Positions 44,687 through 56,179 of a stretch of 64,000 bases of DNA are shown here, in pieces; within the stretch, counting starts at the first letter, position 1, and the number at the start of each line of letters is the position of its first letter. The notes under the pieces were generated by a model. It had not been told where the DNA came from, ran no database searches, and saw only the letters and a program-made list of their open reading frames with translations. The DNA is from Xylogone sp. PMI_703 (lineage: Eukaryota > Ascomycota > Leotiomycetes), in contig JAJTUQ010000002.1 in assembly GCA_021399445.1 (NCBI GenBank), positions 5,828,001 through 5,892,000 of the forward strand. Direction: 5' to 3'. Position numbers and translations under genes: made by a program.

Positions 44687-45527
44687 GACTTTTGTATTGG
44701 TGAGGACTTGATGCTCTGGTGGTTTTGCGCGAGCCGAGATTCATTTTTTCCCACAGCTAGCTTAACGCGGGGCGCTAAATTAGCGCGGCTTTAGCAGGGT
44801 ACTTTACCGAGTTTACTCAAGTACCATGGCACAAAGTTAATCCGGACCGTTATCGGTCCTTGTTTCTAAGCTAAGTGACCAGTTTCCGAGAGATTAGAGA
44901 ACAAGGAGCAGCACTATCATATATAGATTTATGCGTACGGGATTCACTCAGATCTTCGTATAATAGATTACAATAAATTACTCCTTTAGAGTAGAAGGGA
45001 AAATATACTCAAGCTCTCCAAGCTACTCATTTATTGTCTAAATTTAGAAAGTTATGTAAACATAATTGCTACATCAATAAACATGAGGTTATTTATGGTT
45101 AACTTCTGATAATAATCTCAGGGAACCATCTTGAAGCTTAGATATATTGCTAAAGTTCGAATTATTCACAATCAGTGTTTTCTATAAGATTAGAAGCTCA
45201 AAATGGGAGCGGCCAGGTAGAAGGTTTCTAATTGCTTAGAAAACCTGAGCAGTCTGAGTGGGCTGGTGGCTTGGGGATAGTTAAGAGTTGAGTAAAAAAA
45301 TCAAGTTGATTAACCCATCTTGCAGATCATACAAGAGATCTTGGTGCAGACTAATAGAGGCAAGAATGGTTCTGATGCATCATCCAAGGAGACGTGCAAG
45401 AGAAGGCCATTAATACATATCTATGTGAGTATCCTGTATAAAGCTGTAAGGCTCACTCCTTCCCAATTCATGATAGCTTGTGCAAAATAAATTATTTCTA
45501 TTTCCGTGGGAGTAGCCTATGTCTAGC
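44687..45527. other. Intergenic interval, no gene seen
   Basis: These 840 bp hold the FCF1 promoter and the 3' flank of the next regulator. Only short frames overlapping FCF1 antisense enter from the left. The segment 44930-45130 is very AT-rich. Confidence 0.5.
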
Positions 45528-48289
45528 TCAGGTGGCGGCACCTTGATCAACATCGTCCGATCTAGTCCTCTGGATGAGCTCCAGAACCACTTTCACAAAA
45601 TTTTGAGCAACTCCCCAAACAGTCATTTTGTTCAAAATTTCCACCGTTAACTCGAGAACTCGGATTTTTCCTTCGCTAGTCGATATATCTGGAATGCTAA
45701 AGATTCCGACAACTCCAGCTCCTCCGTTTCCGATCCATTTATTAATAGTTTCGTCGAATGGATCATCGACATGCTTAGATAAGTGGTCTAGTTGAATAGA
45801 TGGCATGTTGAGCGTTGTTGGATCTCCAACTTCATGCTGAGGCAACAAGGCGGCCATACACCAGAGTGTGACTCCTGCATGGAAAACATTAAATGGTTCT
45901 AACGGCATATTGAAAGGAAAGCATCTCGCAATTGCAAGTGTTTGGGCGGCGTGGAATGCTACTTTTCTCACTCTTTTGGAGTCATTATTTGCCCATTGCA
46001 ATAAACGACTTTCAGGAACTTTAGTATCCGAGGAAGGACGGACTAAAGAATATACTAGATCCATCAGATCACCCGACCCAAACAAGTGGGAAATGTGTAT
46101 GATCTGGGCTTTGCGAACTACGTTTTCCAATCTCTCTGTGGTGTACTTAGCTGATGCCTTAACCAGATATGGGGATTCTAGGAACATATCAAGGCCTCTT
46201 AACAGCGCCTTGCTGCTGCGCATCCAGTAATAATTATCAATCAAATCATTAATGGGGGAGCGGCTGATTTCCTTCAACGTCCAGACCATACGGAATAAAG
46301 TCAGCATGATCAGTTTACGATGACTTTCATCCTGGATCTTAGCCAGTGGATCGGTCGTGCCATCATACAACGTACGGATTGTCGAGCGAAATGGTACTCC
46401 CACCGGTAGATGACTCCAAGGATGCAAGGCCGCCCACGCCTCCGCAGTTTCGGCTTCCCAATGAGCTGATGAACTGGGAAGATCTAAGGTCATATCGCCA
46501 ACGGTGATGTACGAGCGTGTGTTATGGAGGTAAGCAACTGAAGAATCATACTCATAGATAGCCCATGCTAGCCTACGAAGCCTTTCTTGACGGATCCAAG
46601 TATGCCATCGCTCCTCTATGGTACCACTACTGTTTGATGTAGGCGGTGCTTGGTAATGGAACAGATCCATAGATTTCGCTGTGTTAACCAGTGAGCTGCG
46701 CCATGAGTCGCTACATTCGAAAAGATGCTTTTTGCCACTACAGTAACCTTGCGTCCCCTGAAGTAACTGGGCTATGTTATAGTAATCTTTCTGCAGAAAG
46801 CGCGAGTCGCGTTCAGCCTGGAAACTATCAGAATTATAATTCCAAGACAACCTCAACGTTCACAAACCATTATCAAGAGAAGCCTGCGACATATCTCGGA
46901 GAGTGTGTTAGAAAACTCTCTAGCTCCCTTAAATAATGTATAGCATGATCCAATGCAGATAATCATCAACGTGACTAGCGTGTCTTTACCTGGGTCAAAG
47001 GTTGGGCGATGAATGATTGGAAGAAACTGTTCAATATCAGATAAAATAATTTAGACTTAGATGGCAACATACCTTATTGAAGTGGGCGAAAAAGAGATCG
47101 ATACAGTGGTCCAGTTTTTCATTACTAGGAAAGTGCACTAATGAGACTTCTTCCCACGGACCTCGCTGGAGAGGTCGTCTAATTGTATCTAGAAGCCTAT
47201 CCCTTACAGAACTACGAATAGGTGTAATAAAGTAATATCTCATTGTTGGGACCTGCTCGTCAGATGAGCCTAAATCTGGTAATACGAGCTGCTGTACTGG
47301 TATTGTATTCCATTCTGCTAGCCAGGAGTTCTCGAGTTCGTCGTTTTCTTGCATATTCGAGTTTTGATAATTAGTCTGCGTAACAACGCACATGTCCTCC
47401 TGATTATTTGAGGACAGCATTTGTTCGATTTCTGAAGCAAGCGGCTGCCTAGCGCTAGGAAGGAATGATAGACCCGGGGAGTTTGCGAGCGACGGAAATC
47501 CATCGACAGGAGGATCGTTGAAGATCCAGCTTAGATTTAAGTTATGCTGTAGACCTGGCTGTCCAAAGAAGGAATCAAGAAGGTTTGAGTCCACTAATAC
47601 CGGAGAATAAGCGGGCAGGAAGTTTTCAAGTGGATCAAATCTACTGGTAGTATCGTGCGGAGTGCTGTCGCTCATAACCCGTCCGCTTGAAGGAGAGGGA
47701 AGTCCGACATCAACAGTGGCCCCTTCCGACATAGGCTCATCTACAATGGGCTCTATCTCAGCCATTTCACCGTAGTCGAACGAAGCAGAGGTCTCAGCAG
47801 GGGGCCTGGAAGATTCGGTGCTCTCCGACACATGGGCATAAACGCATCTTAGCCGACGTTTTTGACATGAAGAGCACACAGGTCGTTCCGCTTGGCATTT
47901 AATCTTGGACCTATAGATGTTTATCTTCAGTTACTAGTAGCAAAAGAGGATAAGAGAGGGCCCTCCAACCTGAAGCAGGGATCGCATGCCTTTTTGCGGG
48001 ATCGTGGAGGAGGCCGTCGATCGTCGTGGATTTGACGATGACGCTGTAGTGTATCCCTATAGGTAGGATGAGCCATGATCTACGCGTATTGTTAGTGACA
48101 TAGTTGGAGCTATACTTGCGATCAAATGACTTGTAACATGTGGGACATTGAAAGCTAAATGGAATACAAGTCAGCGCCGTTGAGGTAAGGGTTGGTTCTC
48201 CTAGGACATATCTGTTCTCAAAACACTCACCTATGCGCTGACGGTGCAGAGCGTCGCCTACCAGGCCCGGTTGAAGTTGCGGGAGGCAT
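45528..48289 (-). CDS. C2H2 + Zn2Cys6 dual zinc-finger transcription factor
   Basis: This nuclear regulator starts at 48289 (MPPATSTGPGRRRSAPSAHS). A C2H2 finger uses Cys23, Cys26, His39 and His43 (FQCPTCYKSF to RHRQIH). A Zn2Cys6 cluster follows immediately, with Cys57, 60, 67, 74, 77 and 84 (ACDPCF, KIKCQAERPVC, SSCQKRRLRC). Short introns separate these pieces. A Ser/Pro/acidic linker leads to the fungal_trans region, entered at FLPIIHRPTFDPGKDTLVTL and running through LQKDYYNIAQLLQGTQGYCS, RRLAWAIYEYD and the LTLDLP-like loop to the stop at 45528. Every junction I tested stays in phase, so it looks functional. It is the natural candidate regulator for the downstream NmrA, MFS, FMO, P450, hydrolase and SDR genes. 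Confidence 0.9.
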
Positions 48290-48584
48290 GATTGTGATTT
48301 TCTTAGTAGCTTGGTGGTGATCAAAAGGTGTAGGAATCTGGGGTCCGGGGAGTTTATGTTCGTTCTCGCTACCAGGGTGCCCCGCTGGCAGCCTCTTGGG
48401 ACCTAAACTGACTAATTACAGGTGTAAAGTAATCCCTGAATTACTCTATACGGACTATAAGGGAAATCTAACCTTACTATGACCGCTCATACATAATTCT
48501 TTCTCACTGATAATTCATGACATAGATGGTTTTTTTTGTTTTTTTTTGGCTTCTTCTACAAATTTCTTCATATTTGATGAGGTT

Positions 48585-49544
48585 CTAGCCAAGTATGCTC
48601 CAATCCATCCGCTGCCATGCCATCTCCATACTTTCCAGTTCTTGCTCAATAGTAAGGTCTTTACTTGAGATCACCTCGGCTTCTCCCCATGATCTTGTGC
48701 CGTATTCAGACCAAAATTGCAACATAGGCTCCATTTCTGCACCATATCCGGGAAACAGAGCATTATACGCATCCTGCGTGATTTGTACATACTGCGCTTG
48801 CTTACCAGTGCAAGCAGCCCATCGCTGTAGGATTTCACCGACAGGCACTGTTTCAACATTGCCAAGGACGTACTTGCCTGGTAAACTAACTGTAGGCTGC
48901 AGAAGAATGCCTCGAACAAAGCTACCAATATTAATGTTGCTGTCGCCTAACATGGGGTATAAAGTTGTAGCTGGCGTTGGAAGTAACAAGAGATACTTCT
49001 TCAGCAATGGGTTATAGACCGGGGCAAAGGTTGGACGGCGAAAATTACTAGCGTAGAACGCAAGCCACAGGAAAGTAGTTTTCGCCAGCAGATCAGGATT
49101 CGAGTGAATGTATTCATCCACCCTTGCTTTAGCTTCAAAATGCGGAACGAAATATTTTGACCCTGATAATTTATGAGTGGAGGGCAAGGTACTCCACACA
49201 TAATGCTCAAGAGTAGTCGTTCTTTTTGCTGCCCTCGCCAAATTCACGCCATGATTATATTCAGTCTCCATCGCAATCCATGGATTGCTCTTCCGAAGAG
49301 TTTCATAGAAATCCGTTACCGCAAATATAGCAGATGCGCCTTCAAAAGCGCGAACGAGAGACTCTTCATCGTCCAAATTAGCAGCTACCATTTCAACTCC
49401 ACGTGATATTAGGTTCTGGGAACTTGTTGATGATGTATTTCGTGTCACACCTCTAATCTTGTAGGTTCCACTGCGAAGTATGGCATCGATGACTGAACCG
49501 CCCTGGCCACCGGTGGCGCCGATAACTACGAGAAGCTTCGACAT
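48585..49544 (-). CDS. NmrA-like Rossmann-fold protein
   Basis: A single frame of 319 residues. NmrA-like proteins bind NAD(P) and either sense redox/nitrogen status through transcription factors or act as atypical SDR reductases. The nucleotide motif is VVIGATGGQGGSV at the N-terminus, followed by RGVTRNTSS and a Tyr/His-containing EHYVWSTLPSTHKLSGSKY segment typical of the family. The active Tyr-x3-Lys of true SDRs is not evident. It follows the dual-finger regulator on the same strand with only 295 bp between them, so a regulatory partnership or an enzymatic role in the cluster are both possible. Confidence 0.88.
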   Translation of the reverse strand: MSKLLVVIGATGGQGGSVIDAILRSGTYKIRGVTRNTSSTSSQNLISRGVEMVAANLDDEESLVRAFEGASAIFAVTDFYETLRKSNPWIAMETEYNHGVNLARAAKRTTTLEHYVWSTLPSTHKLSGSKYFVPHFEAKARVDEYIHSNPDLLAKTTFLWLAFYASNFRRPTFAPVYNPLLKKYLLLLPTPATTLYPMLGDSNINIGSFVRGILLQPTVSLPGKYVLGNVETVPVGEILQRWAACTGKQAQYVQITQDAYNALFPGYGAEMEPMLQFWSEYGTRSWGEAEVISSKDLTIEQELESMEMAWQRMDWSILG

Positions 49545-50579
49545 TGCTAGTATTGCTCAAACAAGATTGGACTTTCAAGAAAATTAGAAATGAAAGAATG
49601 CAGCAAGAAGGGAATCTTGAAGTAAAGCCCAAGCAGTAATACTGTGCCTTTGGTCTTCTACCGTCTCAGATTAAGAAGCTGTTTACCATCATCTACTTAG
49701 TTTGGCTTGCTATTACAAAGCTTTTCAGTCTCGGAGGTAGTACTCTTGTGATTTGTCACTCAGGTTCTGATAATCCTTCGGTCTCAAATGTGGTACTTGG
49801 GGTGCTTTTCGTGCCACGAACTCAGCCGTGAACTTCGGCTACTATGAGTATCGGGAATAATCTAACGCTTGTATTGGCTTATGACACTCACAGAACAATA
49901 ATTGCAAGTAGATTAGTTCTCGAGGTATTGGCGCTACACCGGTCCCTCTCGGTCATCGGATATCAATATTGATCAAGTTCGTCCGGAGGCCCGAGACTGG
50001 TTACCACAAGCGTTTCCGATCCCTGTGTGCACCACTACCCACCATCTACCTACAGACTTCTCTTAGTCACGAGATGGAGCAACAGTTATGTCTCAAGAAA
50101 GCAGTGTATCTATAACTGGCAGTACTCAGATTGAATTCTTGGATACTAATATAGCTTCGTGGTATAAACTTCAAACCCTAGCTCTTTCGAAGGCTGTTGA
50201 GGTAAATATGTTGGAGCTGCTATGATTTTTCATGTTCATACCGCTAGCAAACCTCTGCCTTCAGATTTTAGCATGGAACTAGTATTTAGTGCTTGCTGGG
50301 CGCTATTATATGCTTCAACCGGCCAGGATCCTCCGCATATTAGAATCCGGGGCTGATCGTGGAGATGATTAGTTGGAGTATTTGCGGGGTGCCTTCTCTC
50401 GTGGAGCACCAGAAATTTATTAGCTTAGCCAGGGGGCCCAAGAGTTAACCAACGTATAAAATCTAAGATAGACCAAAACATGAAATAAACCTTATACTTC
50501 TTGAACTTCACCATCCAGAGTCGACTTCCAGGGCATTTTCTATATTGCTACAGGATATTATCTCACAAAAGCTCAAAGT
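49545..50579. other. Divergent intergenic region, NmrA and MFS promoters
   Basis: The NmrA-like gene and the MFS gene point away from each other across this 1 kb. A short frame at 50088-50202 (MSQESSVSITGSTQIEF...) ends at a plausible GTAAAT donor and could splice to a stop-terminated few codons near 50270, but it resembles nothing and is not called. TCCGGGG lies at 50346-50352. Confidence 0.45.
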
Positions 50580-52586
50580 ATGTTTTGGCAATCCCTTGGG
50601 GAACTAGAGCGTACGCACGGAACAGTGCAGCTCATTGACCGTACGTTATACAGATTTAGTGGCAATTCAAAGTTGTTACTATAATCATCTTGAAGGATTT
50701 AATTGATTCTAATCATGAAAAATCAGGTGGAGGAAATCTTCAGTTAGAAGAAGGGACAGATATTGTCCTTATTCCTCAGCCAAACAGAAATGACCCAAAT
50801 GATCCTCTGGTATGTCTCCATCTCTCATCTTACGTAGCCTTTCTAGTTCAAGTCTAAGAAATACTAATCAATAATCTCGCAGTCATGGCCTCGATGGAAG
50901 CGCCTTACTGCTTATTGGGTGATTCTCTTTTACTCCGGCATCGTCAACTTCCAAATCAGCGGTATTTCGCCCGGCTTCAGACAACTTAGTGAGGAGTTCC
51001 ATGTTACCAATAATCAATTGACATACCTCATAACGCTTCCTGGATGCGGTATGGGTATTGGAGTGTTCGCAATTGCACCTCTCGCATTGTACCTTGGAAA
51101 ACGGCCAATCTGGCTTGGTTGTGTCGGGGCATCGGTGATATGCAATATATGGGCTGCGGTGAGCCCTAGTTATGCCTCGCTCCTTGCCGCTCGTTTCGTT
51201 GCCGCCGTTGCAGGTATGTTTAACCTATAATTCTCCAGAATAGAGGAACTAATAGCATTGTATGATAGGGGGATCCAGTGAGCCTGTTGGTCTCAGCGTA
51301 TTGAACGATCTCTTCTTCTTACATGAGAGAGGTGCGCAAAGTGGCATTCAAGCCCTCGCTCTGAGCATAGGAAACTCACTAGCACCTATTATTTGTGGTT
51401 TTCTGGTCGAGTCAAAAGGATGGCGTATCTACCATTGGCTTATCACAGCACTATGCGGTTTTAACTTTCTCTTAGTCATATTTCTCTCTCCAGAAACGGC
51501 ATACAACAGAAATCTTCACTCTTCAATGGACGTTGCTGGGATTGATGCTGATGCTCCGGATAGTGTAAGTTCCATGCCTCAGGAAGAATTCAAAGGAGAG
51601 GCAGTCATGGCGGAGACTATCTCGAACACTGAAATGCCAGCGAAAAGAACCTTTTTGCAGGAACTGAAGCCCTGGAATACTCCACGCAAAGACATCAATC
51701 TGGTTGCTGCGTATCTCCGACCATGGATAGTGTGGGCATATCCTTCGTTCATTTGGGCAGAAATAACATACGCTCTGCATGTTACGGCGTAGGTTCTTCC
51801 CTTCTATTCGCTTGTACTCGAATCTTTCATGAATAGACGTTCTCTAGCCCCAACTAGGCGTCTCATTGGAGCCAATTGGTATTTGCCAATCTGTCACTTT
51901 ATTAACTCTGCTGCTTTTAATAGACTTATCATAATCCTGTCTCTTATCCCGCTCAACCTGTCCGTACCGCCTTATAACTTTACCACTTCACAAATTGGTC
52001 TCACATATATCGCCAATCTAATTGGTAATCTCATTGGTTGTTATACCTGTGGCCATCTCGGAGACGCCTTAGCCAAGTATTCTGCGCGAAGGAACAACGG
52101 TGTTTTCGAGCCAGAGATGAGATTGCCTCTTGTTGTTATTCCGGCACTCGCCGGACTCGCTGGTCTTTTGCTATATGGCATTGGCATCGCCAAAGGCGTG
52201 CATTGGATTGTCCCAGTTATTGGAGATGGCCTCGTTGGAGTGGCTCTTACTGGTTTCCCTAGTTTTGCTCAGCCATATTTGATTGACAGTTATTTCCCAA
52301 TAGCAACTGATGCTATGATTGTGAGCAATATCCTTCCTGAGTTTTCTATTTGATGTATCAGAGCTGATTCTTTGACTTCATATAGACGTTTACGGGTATG
52401 AAAAACTTTCTTTATTTCGGAATTGGATTCGGTATCGAACCTTGGGTAGAGAAGGATGGGTTGATTGCAGTATTCAGTATATTCGCGGGAATTGTATTCC
52501 TCTTTGATGTTGCAAGTGTTCTTGTTTGGTATTATGGCAAACGCCTAAGGGTGAAGGATACGGCGAAGAAAATTATTCCTTTCTAA
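50580..52586 (+). CDS. MFS transporter, DHA1 drug:H+ antiporter type
   Basis: A plasma-membrane exporter of small organic compounds with 12 predicted membrane segments. Six exons, 50580-50640, 50727-50809, 50883-51213, 51269-51788, 51924-52320 and 52386-52586, join in phase and give 530 residues. The N-terminus HGTVQLIDRGGNLQLEEGTD followed by DPNDPLSWPRWKR is typical of a large Pezizomycotina DHA1 group. Other marks are the segment GGSSEPVGLSVLNDLFFLHE followed by RGAQSG, and PPYNFTTSQIGLTYIANLIG. The cytoplasmic loop between halves is long and charged. The gene is intact. Its position between the regulator and oxidative enzymes suggests export of a cluster product or toxic substrate. Confidence 0.9.
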
Positions 52587-53161
52587 TGCGTACAATTCCT
52601 TGAGAGAGCCAAAAAGACATAATCAACAAGTCGAGATTCAAATTATAACTTGATACACTTGACATATATAAGCAAGGTTATATATGCTCTAGCATATACG
52701 CCGTATTGCTAAATTACATATACCAATTTATTATCCATACTAAATAGTCAACCGTTCAAGTTGTGGCTCTTTAATACCCTTATTCATCACCAAGATACTA
52801 CTAAATAATCAGCTACAAGTTATGTATCCGGGTAATATATGAGATATTGGATAGTTCAGCTATAAGTAAGTTCCAGAGCCGTGTATATAACCGCTGGTGA
52901 AATTCCAGCTTTGATACTAAGGGCGGTGCAATTATAGAGGAATAGTGAGATCCTATTCCTGAACATGATTAAGTATGCTAGGAACCTTATTGTCCACCCT
53001 CGCCCTACTATTATACAAAAATACCACCATTAACTTGTAAATATCGGCGGTTTAAAGGAGTCAATGCCTAAAGGTAACATTTGCACTAATTTCACATTCA
53101 CATAAAATGACTGAGTGATATCTATACAAGTTTCATCTATGATAACTATTTTATATTAAGT
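52587..53161. other. Convergent 3' flanks, no gene seen
   Basis: The MFS gene and the FMO gene end towards each other across 575 AT-rich bases. No coding or structured element stands out. Confidence 0.5.
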
Positions 53162-55532
53162 CTAAACTGACACTTTCTTCGGTAAGCCATTTGTAGTAAG
53201 ACCTTCGCTGGCAGAATCCTCAGTATAAAGAGGGAGGCTAATGTCCATCAAAGCAAGTTTAATCTGTATTGCAAGAAATCGTGAGTAATATCTGTTGACC
53301 CCAATAGGACCTCCGACGTACCAAACCCCTGGGTCTATAGCAATACATATTAGTATATGATCAGGAGTCGATGTTACTATACTTACGCCCGGTATTCTTG
53401 AAAGCGCCTCTTATCTCTCCTTCCTCATTTAATCCCCAAAAGTCTTCTAGCTGATTCTCGATCTCAGGTCCAACAATAGCGCCAGCAAGATGGCGCATAT
53501 TCCCGACGAAACCAGTACAAAAGACGATGACATCTGCTTTTAGCTCGGATCCATCGTCAAATAGGAGGCCGTCTTCAGTATATTGTATCGGAATAGCTCC
53601 TGATTTGACTTTAATCTATTACAGCTTTGATTAGTATCATTGGTAAAAGGAATACTCGCTGCTATCTGGAAACTTACAAGACCTTGTGATATCTTGGCTG
53701 ATACACCGACGTCAATATAGTGTCCACCCATGCGCTCATACATCATTCGAGCAATATCGCCATAGCGCTGTACTTTGAATCCCACACGTTCCAGGGCATC
53801 ATAGCGCTCGCTCTCTCTCATTGCCATGCTGTTCAAAAAGAATTTTGCAACCTTGCGGCCTATTGCTAGCGGCATTGAGAAACCAGATCTGTCTGACGTA
53901 TCTGTAGGAATTTTATCGTTATATTGGGCTAGATGTAATCAGCTTTCCTCTATAGAGTTTTTTTTTTAAGAGAAGCATACGGGTAGTCACTGTCATATAA
54001 TGCTCAACGGGTAGGACGACTATAATCAGTTAATGTAAAGTAAGATACTTAAAGATCATCTATTCATACATGTTCGGTTTCGCTGGACCATAGTTGTAGA
54101 TACAAGGCCGGCATCCACCATGTCTTCTACAACATCGTGCGCTATCAATAGTTAGGCTGAGATCTTGTACTCATTTTATATGACGTACCAGTATTCGCAG
54201 ATCCTATCACCACTCCACGTTTCCCTTTCCAATCGGTGGCGGATTTATAGTCTGCAGAATGTAAAGTTATGCCTTTGAATTTCTCCTATAATAATCTTCA
54301 GAACTCAACTATATAACTTATCTTCGGATGACTCACTCTGCCAGCAATTTGGGGAGTTAATGGTGCAAGGCTGCCTGCTCCAAGGGCAAAGACAAGGTGA
54401 TGTGCCGTCAATATTACCTCTCTGCCGCTACGATTCAGCTTGCAAGTCCAAAGCCTTCGTTCTTCCGACCATGAGCTTGATTCCATATTTGTAGCGGTCC
54501 AGATATTCTATTTTAGAGGAAGTTAGAATTGATCCTTGCTTGTGGAGCCGTTCCCTTACAATTCCAAACTTCTTAACATGCTCTCGATGTCCAGCTGCAA
54601 CTAGTGATTTGCCGACGAATTCAGGATAACTAGGACCATAGGTCCTCCAAAATGGTAAGTGTCCTATTCGAATTGTAAGATTCAGAGACTCATATCCTGT
54701 GTTATTATTCACTCACCATATTCTCTAGCCGTGTGAACTAAGCAGAGTAGTTAGCATCATATCTCATCCATTTAAGATGACACAACTTACGCTTTGCTGA
54801 ATCATATCTGGAATCCCAGCTATCTCCAACTTCAGGATGGCGATCTACAATCAGATATGAAATGCCCAAAGCCTGAAGGCGACTTCCAATGGCAAGTCCA
54901 CCCTGCCCTCCTCCCACTGCGATGCAATCAAAATGATGACCATCTACATAGCTACCATTTATGGTGCCATTGGAGTTCATGGACGGTGAGACTGGTTCCA
55001 AAGTATCCACATCATTAAAGCCGTCAATTCGTTCTAAAATTGTTCGTACAAGCCAGATCTTCCATGCACCATTTCTTTCCTGAACCAACGAGACATAGCC
55101 CGAACAGCTCGCTGCGTGTTGTGAAGTTATTCGAAATGTGAATTTTGCATCGATCCAAGCATGTTCAGGCCCGACTCTCATAACACGTACTCCGGCTGGT
55201 ACTAGTTTGAAGTCTACCGGATGGTGACGAGCTGTTGTTGCTTGCCATGCCTTGAAGACCTTGTCACCGGAGTAGAAGGTTCTGAATGAACCGGTTAAAG
55301 CCATCTGGTCTCTCCATAATGCCTCATTTGTGAGATCCTCTCGCGAGAGTGTCGAAAGCGCTCGCACGTTTGACTCTGCTACTGATACGATATCCACCTC
55401 ATCCGGAATCTCAGCATAGGGCAGTGTGCCTGGAAGATCAGCAATATCTCGAGCTTCAGTACGCTTAAATGTTTCCAGCCCTCCATTCACCTTATGCGCA
55501 TCCATGACGGCCATCATTAGTTCAGAATGCAA
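53162..55532 (-). CDS. FAD/NADPH monooxygenase (FMO/Baeyer-Villiger type) with NTF2-like N-terminus
   Basis: The enzyme inserts one oxygen atom into a heteroatom, C-C(=O) bond or carbon, using FAD and NADPH. The first 180 residues form an NTF2/SnoaL-like region (FRTFYSGDKVFKAW to NGAWKIWLVRTILE). The FAD motif is CIAVGGGQGGLAIGSRLQAL. The family fingerprint FxGxxxHSxxY appears as FKGITLHSADY, and the NADPH motif as RGVVIGSANTAHDV. The C-terminus reads VWYVGGPIGVNRYYSRFLA. About nine exons are needed. An apparent frame break near 54480-54560 is resolved by a 52-nt intron (54559-54508) with GTAAGG donor and CTAAC branch site. Everything I joined stays in phase. The start could be 55532 or one of the next Met codons. 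Confidence 0.88.
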
Positions 55533-56179
55533 ACTATATGTCTCAATGAATCGAAGTATTGGAAATTGTAGCCACTGGTTATAATTTATATTTCGAGTTT
55601 TTCTCAGGCTTTACTTTACACCAGGTATTACAGAGTCTATAACAAGGCATGGCTTCATCATTTGGCTTTTCAGGGAGAAAATGGCCCGGTATAACTTTCG
55701 CTCTATCGGACGATCTTCAAAAAAGAGGGGGATTGTGGAGGAGACTAGGGCTGGTTTCCTCTAGGAGCGGTCCTCGCTCGGTATTGATGATGGACTCTCT
55801 ATCGGCGTCGGATGTGGTGGCGGTTTGACTCGGAGCTAAACCCACTTGCCCCGCTACTCCGTACACCTCGGGTATCACCATAGAGTTAGATACTATGTTC
55901 AAGATTTAGCCTCATGCACATGGTACTCTTCATACAGTAACTGTTTCAAAAGAACCGTCGCCAATCTGCTATTGAACTAGAAATTGTTATTAATCGATAT
56001 CAAACGCTGTATACAGATTAATAGATTTATGTGTATTGAGTAATCGGTTCCCCCTACGTGAGACTTAGTCAATATTTAGTCTATTCCAAAAGTTACAAAA
56101 ACTAAAAATCGAAAGTCTACTTTAATGTAGTAACTAAATAGAGAATATATTATATATTGGTGATAGTATGTTACTAATT
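55533..56179. other. Intergenic region between P450 and FMO genes
   Basis: The P450 3' end and the FMO promoter share these 650 bp. A 61-codon minus-strand frame (55717-55902) is low-complexity and not called. CTATCGGACGATC near 55704-55716 is the only GC-rich candidate site. Confidence 0.45.

Noticed and set aside
46900..47000. Possible intron starting GTAAAG in the dual-finger regulator
   Set aside because: Splicing there gives an immediate stop; reading through (PGKDTLVTLMIICIG) keeps the frame open and matches the family pattern.
54480..54560. Apparent frame break inside the FMO gene
   Set aside because: A 52-nt intron (54559-54508) with a GTAAGG donor, CTAAC branch site and ATAG acceptor joins FGI to NIWTATNMESSS in phase.
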